Below are positions 1 through 5,967 of a stretch of DNA of 5,967 nt, piece after piece (within the stretch, counting starts at the first letter, position 1; each line of letters begins with the position of its first letter). Location of the stretch: assembly GCA_021157485.1 (NCBI GenBank), contig JAGGWO010000061.1, forward strand, positions 1 through 5,967. Direction: 5' to 3'. The position numbers were made by a program, and so were the translations under genes. This DNA is from Sulfurimonas sp. (lineage in GTDB: Bacteria; Campylobacterota; Campylobacteria; Campylobacterales; Sulfurimonadaceae). The notes under the pieces were generated by a model. It was not told the origin of the DNA. It ran no database searches and saw only the letters and a list, made by a program, of their open reading frames with translations.

Positions 1-1152
1 GTTCGTGACTGCTATTGCCTCTTTAGAGTTGTCATGCATGAAGCTATTTGCCCTTTTCATAATTTTTTCCCAACCATATATATCACGATGTATAGAGTTA
101 TAGTCAGTTTGCGGAATAAACTTAAACGCTAGTTCAGCGTATGATAAAGCACTCAAAAGAAGTCCAAAACTGATAGCAAAGTATAGATATTTTTTCCAAC
201 TATCAATAATATAAAAAGCTCCAATAGGAATAAACAGCAGATAAAAAAGAGCTGACCAGTGAGGAAGAGCAGTTTTATATAAAGAAGCATAAGTAAAAAA
301 GATTATAAGTGTTAAACCAAAAAGTCCGCTAAGAAAAAGAGTATTGTTTTGACTACGAAGGGCTCTGTATAAGCCATAAAACGCAAGAGGAACTAAAAAT
401 GGATTATATGCACCTATTTGAGCTCCTAGTGATTGAATAAAACCATTCCACTTGATAGTGTTTGAGCCAACTACGTGATTACTTTGGTAAGCTAAACTAG
501 CCCAGTCGTTTTGAATATTCCATACAATAACGGGAAACACTATAAGTAGTGCAACTATTACAGCTGGAATTATCTTTATGCTAAAGAGTAGGTCATATCT
601 CTTTTTTACTAAAAAATATAAAATAATTGGAATTAAAAATAGTATGGCTGTATATTTTGCTAAACCTGATAGTCCAAGCAAAATTCCAAGAAGAATCCAC
701 ATAGTGTAAGAGTTTCTCTTTTCAAGCTCTATCACTGTAAAAATTACCGGAAGAATTAGTAAAAAAAGCAGAGTATCTGGCATAAGCATTATAAAAAGTG
801 CATTAAATAAAAAAGAGGCATGGAGTGCTAAAACTGCTATAAAGGCTGTTTTTGCATTTTTATTTATATCATAAATAAGTTTATATATAAAAATAGAGGT
901 AAAAAAGCCAATAAGAATAGCTGCAACTCTAGCGCCAAACTCTTCATCACCAAATACGGAGATAAAAACATATTGTATCCAGCCAACAAGAGGAGGGTGG
1001 TCAAAGTAGCTTAAGTCTAAGTTTAAGGCATAGAGCAGATAGTGCGCTTCATCAACGCCTAGCCCAACTAATGGAGCTAAGAGTAAACGCAGCAGAGCTA
1101 CGAATAGTATGAAGTATAAGAAAAGAGAGTGCTCTTTAGTTAGTAAGTTCAT
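1..1152 (-). CDS. GT39 (ArnT/PMT-like) membrane glycosyltransferase, C-terminus cut by window edge
   Basis: An open frame of 384 codons runs from an ATG at 1152 to the left edge without a stop, so the C-terminus is missing. The family transfers a sugar from a polyprenyl-phosphate donor to a lipid or protein on the periplasmic face of the inner membrane. The N-terminal membrane segment (about residues 10-30) is followed by the periplasmic VDEAHY motif (D34, E35) and YFDHPP (residues 49-54). Further on come MPDT (D126) and AKYTA (K166, Y167), then VWNIQNDW and several more hydrophobic segments. D34 and D126 match the two acidic positions known to matter in ArnT-type enzymes. The start is well constrained: an in-frame stop lies at 1165-1167, and only a TTG directly before the ATG could compete. 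It overlaps the end of the GT9 gene by 17 bp and has no clear Shine-Dalgarno, which suggests translational coupling. The visible end is the start of the usual periplasmic tail; perhaps 80-110 residues are missing. The sugar and acceptor are unknown. Confidence 0.9.
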   Translation of the reverse strand, partial: MNLLTKEHSLFLYFILFVALLRLLLAPLVGLGVDEAHYLLYALNLDLSYFDHPPLVGWIQYVFISVFGDEEFGARVAAILIGFFTSIFIYKLIYDINKNAKTAFIAVLALHASFLFNALFIMLMPDTLLFLLILPVIFTVIELEKRNSYTMWILLGILLGLSGLAKYTAILFLIPIILYFLVKKRYDLLFSIKIIPAVIVALLIVFPVIVWNIQNDWASLAYQSNHVVGSNTIKWNGFIQSLGAQIGAYNPFLVPLAFYGLYRALRSQNNTLFLSGLFGLTLIIFFTYASLYKTALPHWSALFYLLFIPIGAFYIIDSWKKYLYFAISFGLLLSALSYAELAFKFIPQTDYNSIHRDIYGWEKIMKRANSFMHDNSKEAIAVTN

Positions 1153-2359
1153 CAAGTTTAAATTTTAGAGTGTTAAATACCCAATCAGGAGTAATTATTT
1201 TAATACATTGGTTGTCAGAACAAGGTGTTTTTCTATGGTTAGAAGCACTTACACAAGGACTACAAGACATTCCTGCATAGATAGGAGTAGTTGGACCTAA
1301 AGAGCCATAAAGAGCTGGTGTCTCAGGGCCAAATATAACAAAGGTGTGCATATCTGTAATAGAAGCAAAGTGTGCAGGACCAGAATCGTTAGTAAGCATA
1401 AAGGCACAAACACTATAGAGATGAGGAAGCTGCAAAAATTTAACTGCACCTGCAAAGTTAATACAGCGTTTGTCATTCACATAATCTGCTAACATCTGAG
1501 CACCATCTTTTTCAGCAGGAGAACCAGTGAGAAGAATTATTGCATTTTCATTATAAGCTAAAACTTTTTTAATTACGTCACCATAGTTCTCTTTATCCCA
1601 GCGACGCTGTGGAAGAAGGTCTGAAGCATTTGAGTTTACTAAAATAACTGGATTTTTATCTTTGTTGAAATCTTCGTACATATTTGAAATTATATCAGTA
1701 ATTGTATTTTTTTCTTCATCACTCACATCTGCTTTAGCAATGACAATTTCAGAATCATCAATGACTCTTTTTAAGTATGGAAGTTCTTGTTTCTCAGTTA
1801 AAAGTGAGTCAACTAAAGCGATAAAGTTCTTTGCAATATGCTGATGAGGATTGTATGATACTTTACGAGTTAAAAAGTCTCCACGATAGAGTCCTTCATT
1901 ATGAAATGAATGAAATCCAACGATATTAACTGCACCACAAGTAGCTGCTAGAAGTGCTGTGAAACGTGAGAATAGTTCTAAATCTATTACAGAATCTATT
2001 TTATTATTACGACACCAGCTTAAAAATTTTATTGCACTTATTGCGAGGTTGGCAATAGAACTCTCATCAATTAAAAAAACATTCTCTTTCTTAACTGTCC
2101 CTAGTAGCTCTAGAGATACTGCATTTTTTGAGAAGATTACAAAGAAAAGTTCACCCTCTATATTAGCTTGTAATTTTCTCATAGCAGGGTCAACGATAAT
2201 AGCACTTCCCATTTCTGATAGTTCAATAAGAAGAACATTTTTAGGTTTAATAGCTTTTGGAGTAATTAAAAAATCTATAGTTTTTTTAATTATTGTACCG
2301 AGAAATGTAAGTGGAACACCAGCGTAATGGTCAATGTTTCTCATTGTGTCTACATTCAT
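1136..2359 (-). CDS. GT9 (heptosyltransferase-like) glycosyltransferase
   Basis: This 407-residue protein has the two-domain GT-B layout of the WaaC/WaaF (ADP-heptose:LPS heptosyltransferase) family, which builds the LPS core on the cytoplasmic face of the inner membrane. Residues 7-32 form a hydrophobic/basic N-terminal extension (RNIDHYAGVPLTF...) seen in many GT9 paralogues, probably for membrane contact. The first Rossmann strand and loop is VLLIELSEMGSA (residues 42-53). The C-terminal nucleotide-sugar domain carries PQRRW and the strongly conserved NDSGPAH (residues 324-330), then FGPETP. Four cysteines near the end (C366, C369, C380, C385) form a C-x2-C-x10-C-x4-C pattern common in the family and possibly structural. 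The loop Asp that acts as base in WaaC (D13) is Ser here (S52). The ATG at 2359 is supported by AAAGGA nine bases upstream; Met6 is a weaker alternative. The gene starts 16 bp after the flippase-like gene and overlaps the next GT39 gene. The family call is secure; heptose as the sugar is not established. Confidence 0.9.
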   Translation of the reverse strand: MNVDTMRNIDHYAGVPLTFLGTIIKKTIDFLITPKAIKPKNVLLIELSEMGSAIIVDPAMRKLQANIEGELFFVIFSKNAVSLELLGTVKKENVFLIDESSIANLAISAIKFLSWCRNNKIDSVIDLELFSRFTALLAATCGAVNIVGFHSFHNEGLYRGDFLTRKVSYNPHQHIAKNFIALVDSLLTEKQELPYLKRVIDDSEIVIAKADVSDEEKNTITDIISNMYEDFNKDKNPVILVNSNASDLLPQRRWDKENYGDVIKKVLAYNENAIILLTGSPAEKDGAQMLADYVNDKRCINFAGAVKFLQLPHLYSVCAFMLTNDSGPAHFASITDMHTFVIFGPETPALYGSLGPTTPIYAGMSCSPCVSASNHRKTPCSDNQCIKIITPDWVFNTLKFKLDELTN

Positions 2360-2368
2360 TAAATCATA

Positions 2369-2374
2369 TCCTTT
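2369..2374 (-). promoter_or_regulatory. Shine-Dalgarno site of the GT9 gene
   Basis: The minus strand reads AAAGGA here, nine bases before the ATG at 2359. It begins immediately after the flippase-like gene's TAA stop (2376-2378). It favours the first ATG over the in-frame Met6 codon, and its position fits translation from a shared transcript. Confidence 0.6.
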
Positions 2375-2375
2375 G

Positions 2376-3287
2376 TTAAGTTGCTTTTTTGCTTCTTATC
2401 CAGAAGTAAGATCCTGGTAAAGCACTTAGTATTAAAAGTAATCCATACAGAATACTCATGACTAAAATTTTTGTTTCATCTGCTCCAACAAGCATAAAGA
2501 TACCTATCATCGCACCTTCTCGAATTCCCCAGCCTGCTAAAGATATAGGTACAATAGTTAGAAGAAATACGGGTGGAACGGCGATTAAAAACACTTGAAA
2601 GCTTAAGTGAACATCAAGACTGAGGGAGAGTGCATATATTGTTAAAATAGAAAGTATATGGACAAGAACAGAGATGCCAATATGTTTTAAAAGTATTGAA
2701 TTAGTTGGATAAAGAGCATTTAGCCTACGTGCTAATCTATGAAAGAGGTCTAGGAACTTATAGTTCCCTAAAAACTTGATTTTTTCAAGATGAAATAGAA
2801 ATAAAAAACCACTAATGCCACTAAAAGTAATAAGTATAATTAGAAGTGAAAAGTCTTGTTTAAATGTACCAAAAAAGACAATTGAAGCGATGAGATTTAG
2901 CACTAAAAGCCCAACTAATCCAACGACACGATCTACAAAAACACCATAAAAAGCATCTTTTTTATTATAATTTTTTCTTGTTAAGTCAATAATACGTACT
3001 GCATCTCCACCAATACTACTAGGAAGAACTTGGTTGAAAAATGTGCCTTTAAAATAACTCTGGACATAAAATGAGAGTTTTTCTTTGAAAACTAATAGTT
3101 GAGAGATTTTAAACCATCTGTAGGCTGCAAGGTAGGTGCTTCCTAGCTGTAGGATAAGAGCAAGTAGAATCCATCCACCATGACTCTTTGCGAGAATGTT
3201 GTAGAATTCGTTAAAGTCAATATCTTTAAAGAGATAATAGAAAATAGCAATAGTAATAAAAAGCTTAATAATGTTTTTCATCAACAT
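2376..3287 (-). CDS. UPF0104/AglD-type flippase-like integral membrane protein (LPG_synthase_TM family)
   Basis: This 303-residue polytopic membrane protein has about seven or eight hydrophobic segments (roughly residues 6-20, 39-56, 118-139, 147-166, 203-225, 229-250, 258-272 and 278-297). It has the family signatures in order: YFKGTFFNQVLPSSIGGD (residues 78-95) followed by R98, then VDRVVG (118-123), and PISLAGWGIREGA (247-259) with R256-E257. The family includes the membrane half of MprF (lysyl-phosphatidylglycerol synthesis and flipping), archaeal AglD, and many uncharacterised genes beside glycosyltransferases. The soluble aminoacyl-transferase domain of MprF is absent, so this is not a lysyl-PG synthase. 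A role in moving or presenting a lipid or lipid-linked sugar across the inner membrane is inference. The frame opens with ATG-TTG-ATG: the second ATG (3281) has GGA five bases upstream, while the first has no good site, so the true protein may begin at Met3 (301 residues). It lies 54 bp after one GT39 gene and 16 bp before the GT9 gene. Confidence 0.87.
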   Translation of the reverse strand: MLMKNIIKLFITIAIFYYLFKDIDFNEFYNILAKSHGGWILLALILQLGSTYLAAYRWFKISQLLVFKEKLSFYVQSYFKGTFFNQVLPSSIGGDAVRIIDLTRKNYNKKDAFYGVFVDRVVGLVGLLVLNLIASIVFFGTFKQDFSLLIILITFSGISGFLFLFHLEKIKFLGNYKFLDLFHRLARRLNALYPTNSILLKHIGISVLVHILSILTIYALSLSLDVHLSFQVFLIAVPPVFLLTIVPISLAGWGIREGAMIGIFMLVGADETKILVMSILYGLLLILSALPGSYFWIRSKKAT

Positions 3288-3341
3288 CCAAATCTGAAAT
3301 TAAATGTCATTTTAGCAAAAAGTAGATTAATAAAAGTTAAA
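3288..3341 (-). promoter_or_regulatory. Possible extended -10 promoter ahead of the flippase-like gene
   Basis: This 54-bp gap is the only sizeable intergenic space in the window. On the minus strand it contains TGCTAAAAT (3309-3317), an extended -10 pattern (TGn plus TAAAAT, one mismatch to TATAAT). T-rich sequence precedes it and no clear -35 box is seen. Vegetative promoters in Campylobacter and Helicobacter look like this. Such motifs also arise by chance in AT-rich DNA. If real, it would let the flippase-like, GT9 and second GT39 genes be transcribed separately from the two upstream genes. No hairpin terminator is visible in the gap. Confidence 0.3.
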
Positions 3342-4736
3342 CTACTTCTTTATGGGCTTAGAGACACGGTATGTATAGAAAATTCTTTTATCTGGGATAA
3401 CTACGTAAGTATCAATAAGTTCAACGTTTTTAAAGTTGCGTTTTAACTCGGCATCACGTTTTCTATATCTTGTTAAAACAACCCCATCTTGTAAATAATC
3501 ATCTTTTCGCCACATATCATATTGAGAAAACCTACTATCAATTGCTAGGTCTGTATCTGGGTGATTTGGAAGATAATATTTAAGGTATGCAGCTGTAGTG
3601 AGGTGGTCTGCATATATTTTATCTGTAGGCTTTATATGTGTTGCAAATTTTGCTATTGGAGCTTGTGGATTGTACATCTCTTCTCTAATAATATCAAGAT
3701 GGAACATCATCATATAGCGAGCTATAATAGTAAAAAACAGTGCGATAAGTAGACCTGCCTTAAAGGTTTTTTTGAGCTCATATTTTGAAAATATATAGGC
3801 TAATATAATAACACCACCTATGTAGGCTGGAGCTGCAAAATTTACACCCATTGATTTAAAAAGGGACTTGTAGGCAAAAAATCCAAGGGTGAGTGCTACA
3901 CTTAAAGAGATGAAAAATAGTTTATCATTTTTATAGTAGAGTTTGTCTTTTACTAGATAATAAAAAAGTACAGCTGCAAAAACAGGTGAAAAAAGTCCAA
4001 ACTGGCTTCCTACGTATTCAAAAAAAGTATTTAAATTGAGTTCATACGTTTGGCTTGAGCCGTGTCCTAGCTGAAAAAGAAAACTTATCCACTCATTTTG
4101 ATAGTTCCACCAAAGCATAGGTGACACAACAATAAACGCGATAAGAAGAGCTAAATAAAATTTTATGTTTAGAAGAATATCACGTCTTTTAATAAGAATA
4201 AAAATGAAAATAGAGAGAACTAAAATAATTGCTGTATATTTACTAAGCATCATAAAACCAATCATCAACCCAGTTAAAATATAATCTCTCAGCGAACCAT
4301 AAAAAATTGCTCTGTATGTATAGTAGAGTGACAAAGTCCAAAAGAGAATAATAGGTGAGTCGGTAGTGGTAATAATAAAGCCAGCGTTTACAATGAGAAT
4401 ACTTAAAAAGATAATAACTGCGTTCAGTGCAGTTTTCTCATCTGCTATCTCACGTGTTAGTTTGAAAATATAAATAGCAGCGATAGAAAATGAGAAAACG
4501 TTTACGAGTCTGACTCCCCATTCACTCTCAGAGATAAAATTTGTGAAGTAGATCATAAATGCTATCATTGGTGGATGGTCATAGTATCCAGCTTGCAGAT
4601 GATGGCTCCACATCCAGTAATATGCTTCATCACCATGAAGAGGGAGAAATGCATTGTAAATAGTACTAAAGAGTGCCATAAGAGTGATTAAAATTAGTGC
4701 CGATTTTTTTGGTGTTTGATAGAAGTTATATAACAT
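3342..4736 (-). CDS. GT39 (ArnT/PMT-like) membrane glycosyltransferase, complete
   Basis: This is a complete 464-residue membrane enzyme of the GT39/PMT_2 type, expected to transfer a sugar from a polyprenyl-phosphate carrier to an acceptor on the periplasmic side. After a first membrane segment (about residues 12-31) come GDEAYYWMW (D36, E37) and YYDHPPM (51-57), the hallmark periplasmic loop of this subgroup. TTTDSP (D126) and LSKYTA (164-169) follow, then WWNYQNEW and several further hydrophobic segments to about residue 350. The last 100 or so residues are hydrophilic with no membrane segment, and probably form the periplasmic C-terminal domain that shapes acceptor choice. The motifs match the other GT39 gene in this window, with D126 and K166-Y167 at identical residue numbers. 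The ATG lies five bases after the stop of the PbgA-like gene, and a short-spaced AGGGA (4739-4743) overlaps that stop. Resistance-type aminoarabinose transfer (ArnT) is possible but not implied; the DHPP subgroup is broad and mostly uncharacterised. Confidence 0.92.
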   Translation of the reverse strand: MLYNFYQTPKKSALILITLMALFSTIYNAFLPLHGDEAYYWMWSHHLQAGYYDHPPMIAFMIYFTNFISESEWGVRLVNVFSFSIAAIYIFKLTREIADEKTALNAVIIFLSILIVNAGFIITTTDSPIILFWTLSLYYTYRAIFYGSLRDYILTGLMIGFMMLSKYTAIILVLSIFIFILIKRRDILLNIKFYLALLIAFIVVSPMLWWNYQNEWISFLFQLGHGSSQTYELNLNTFFEYVGSQFGLFSPVFAAVLFYYLVKDKLYYKNDKLFFISLSVALTLGFFAYKSLFKSMGVNFAAPAYIGGVIILAYIFSKYELKKTFKAGLLIALFFTIIARYMMMFHLDIIREEMYNPQAPIAKFATHIKPTDKIYADHLTTAAYLKYYLPNHPDTDLAIDSRFSQYDMWRKDDYLQDGVVLTRYRKRDAELKRNFKNVELIDTYVVIPDKRIFYTYRVSKPIKK

Positions 4737-4738
4737 TT

Positions 4739-4743
4739 TCCCT
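4739..4743 (-). promoter_or_regulatory. Short-spaced Shine-Dalgarno overlapping the upstream stop codon
   Basis: The minus strand reads TAGGGAAAATG at this junction. The TAG is the stop of the PbgA-like gene, and AGGGA lies only two bases before the ATG of the GT39 gene. The spacing is shorter than ideal, so initiation probably relies on ribosomes finishing the upstream gene (translational coupling). Confidence 0.4.
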
Positions 4744-5967
4744 ACTTTATAAATCTACTGTTTTCATTTAAAACTTTTAAGGTGACTTTTTGTCTGTTGG
4801 TATCTTTATCCTTAACCAGTTCATAACTATCTGTTTTGTAAGTTTTATTCTCAAATATCTTATTTGGCAGATTTGAAAAAACATAAGTATATTTTTCTGT
4901 TAAAACTGCACTATTGTTCCAGTTACCGATATATGCCTGTTTTCTATTGTAGTTTTTATCAAATAGAGAGTAGCCGTTTGAGTAGTCATTAGTATCATTT
5001 TCAACACCAATATATGACATAAGTGTAGGCACTACATCTAGGTGAGAGGTGAGTCTATTGATGACCTTATGTTTATTCTCCGGCAGATGCATTATAAAAG
5101 GTACTTTTATCTGCTCTGAATTAAAAGAGCTGTTGTGTCCATAACCTCCATACTCATAAAACTCTTGTCCATGGTCTGCTGTGATTATTATCATGGAGTT
5201 ATCGTATAAACCTTTCTCTTTGAGTTTATCAATCATTTTTTTAACAAGTGTGTCATCGAAATTTACAGCATTTTTGTATCTGTTAAAGAGTATCTGTCTA
5301 TCATCTTCATTTACTGTGAGATAGCTTATTCCTGTGTTGTCATCTGGCTTATATTTACCAGTAGATTCGGGATAGGAACTACCATGAGGAGCATCTAAAA
5401 ATACAAAAGAGAAGATAGGTTTATCTCTATCTACACTATCTATCCACTTTGTAAAATCATCAGAGCTTTGAATATCTTTTTGATAAGGTTTACCCTCATA
5501 TTTATCGGAAACCTTATCTTGTATATCAAAGTATACTGTTTTAGTAAACTCAGGCCATGCTGTTGATGTTGATGAAAATATGTGAGTTTGGTAGTGTAAA
5601 TCATTGAGCGTGTTAAAGAGTATAGAACCCTTTTGAGCGTTTAAAAAAACAAACCAATAAGGAGCATTTAATCCATAAAAAAGAGAAAAAATACCAAATC
5701 TTGTTGCATTACCTCCACTCACATGGTTACTGTAAACGCTACTTGTTTGAGAGAGTTCAAATATATTTGGAGAAACATCTTTGGATATAATTGATGCTCT
5801 TGTAGCATCAAGTGCAAAAATGAAGATATTAGTTGGTTTCGGATTTGATATTTTTATAGGATTAATCGGATAGTTAAGATTTTTGTTTGCGTTAATACCT
5901 AGTGTTTGTTTGTTACTTGGAGTTCCTTTTAATCCAAAAACTTTCTCCATAGTACCTGTAAAATCCA
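4742..5967 (-). CDS. PbgA/YejM-like sulfatase-fold membrane protein, periplasmic part only (N-terminus cut by window edge)
   Basis: The visible 407 residues are numbered here from the ATG at 5950; the frame stays open for five more codons (DFTGT) to the right edge. The visible part has no signal peptide or membrane segment, so an upstream membrane domain is expected and that ATG is probably internal. It opens with a linker (MEKVFGLKG, LNYPINPI) resembling the linker of E. coli YejM/PbgA. The sulfatase/alkaline-phosphatase domain follows: IFALDATRAS (D48), GGNATRFGIFSLFYG with T83 at the expected nucleophile position, LDAPHGSSYP (H189), and IIITADHG (D259, H260) with H272 shortly after. The C-terminal VLNENSRFIK resembles the YejM end (VLTDEKRFIAN). 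In enterobacteria PbgA binds periplasmic LPS and restrains LpxC turnover through LapB/FtsH. Relatives such as EptA and LtaS are phosphoethanolamine and phosphoglycerol transferases. Here the metal-site residues look intact, so an enzymatic role is plausible. Placement next to GT39 and GT9 genes supports envelope glycan or lipid A work; the substrate is unknown. Confidence 0.88.
   Translation of the reverse strand, partial: DFTGTMEKVFGLKGTPSNKQTLGINANKNLNYPINPIKISNPKPTNIFIFALDATRASIISKDVSPNIFELSQTSSVYSNHVSGGNATRFGIFSLFYGLNAPYWFVFLNAQKGSILFNTLNDLHYQTHIFSSTSTAWPEFTKTVYFDIQDKVSDKYEGKPYQKDIQSSDDFTKWIDSVDRDKPIFSFVFLDAPHGSSYPESTGKYKPDDNTGISYLTVNEDDRQILFNRYKNAVNFDDTLVKKMIDKLKEKGLYDNSMIIITADHGQEFYEYGGYGHNSSFNSEQIKVPFIMHLPENKHKVINRLTSHLDVVPTLMSYIGVENDTNDYSNGYSLFDKNYNRKQAYIGNWNNSAVLTEKYTYVFSNLPNKIFENKTYKTDSYELVKDKDTNRQKVTLKVLNENSRFIK

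Noticed and set aside
1662..1844. Forward-strand 60-codon open frame
   Set aside because: It is antisense to the well-supported GT9 gene, Ser/Ile/Phe-rich as expected for a shadow of AT-rich coding DNA, and has no recognisable motif.
1959..2327. Forward-strand 122-codon open frame
   Set aside because: It lies wholly antisense to the N-terminal half of the GT9 gene, with Ser/Ile/Leu-rich composition and no domain signature. Its length is expected by chance opposite a Lys/Glu/Asn-rich gene.
2376..3287. MprF lysyl-phosphatidylglycerol synthase
   Set aside because: Only the membrane UPF0104 region is present; the C-terminal aminoacyl-transferase domain is missing both in this gene and in the following one.
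3180..3446. Forward-strand 88-codon open frame spanning the 54-bp gap
   Set aside because: It is antisense to the ends of two confident genes, with no recognisable domain. The gap is better explained as a leader or promoter for the minus-strand gene.
3561..3752. Forward-strand 63-codon Cys/Ile-rich open frame
   Set aside because: The cysteine richness comes from reading the opposite strand of Ala/Thr/Lys/Tyr codons in the GT39 C-terminal domain; there is no independent support.
5100..5820. Calling the sulfatase-fold protein a true sulfatase
   Set aside because: The sulfatase C/S-x-P-x-R formylglycine motif is absent; the nucleophile position is a Thr in GGNATRFG, as in phospho-transferase and PbgA-type members.
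4742..5950. Treating the ATG at 5950 as the true start of a 402-residue soluble sulfatase
   Set aside because: The frame stays open upstream to the window edge. The protein would lack any signal peptide or membrane segment despite a periplasmic-type domain, and the first 40 residues resemble the PbgA linker that follows the membrane domain. A chance AGG lies upstream of this ATG, so it is not fully excluded.

Overview
This AT-rich window is read entirely from the minus strand and is almost fully coding. It holds five consecutive genes, with gaps of 5, 54 and 16 bp and one 17-bp overlap. The protein style (Lys/Ile/Phe/Asn-rich, compact spacing, extended -10-like promoter motif) suggests a low-GC Gram-negative bacterium. 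My best guess is a Campylobacterota (Epsilonproteobacteria) species of the Sulfurimonas/Sulfurovum type. This is inference from style; no taxonomic marker gene is present.

Layout in transcription order, right to left: (1) the periplasmic part of a PbgA/YejM-like protein of the sulfatase/alkaline-phosphatase fold, whose membrane N-terminus lies beyond the right edge; (2) a complete GT39 (ArnT/PMT-like) membrane glycosyltransferase; (3) a flippase-like UPF0104/AglD-type (LPG_synthase_TM) membrane protein; (4) a GT9 heptosyltransferase-like cytoplasmic glycosyltransferase; (5) a second GT39 enzyme whose C-terminus runs off the left edge. The four forward-strand open frames longer than about 60 codons are shadows of these genes.

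Taken together this looks like an envelope (lipid A, LPS or other polyprenol-linked glycan) modification operon. GT9 would add sugars on the cytoplasmic side, the two GT39 enzymes would transfer sugars from polyprenyl-phosphate donors on the periplasmic side, the UPF0104 protein may act in lipid or lipid-sugar handling, and the sulfatase-fold protein may transfer or remove a phospho-group, or sense LPS as PbgA does in enterobacteria. The exact substrates cannot be read from the sequence.

The points most worth a second look are: an intact metal site in the PbgA-like protein, where the E. coli protein (from memory) is degenerate; a GT9 enzyme with Ser at the position of the usual catalytic Asp; two GT39 paralogues in one operon with nearly identical motif spacing; and a possible internal promoter in the only sizeable intergenic gap. 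I saw no RNA genes, mobile elements, CRISPR arrays, terminators or notable repeats.
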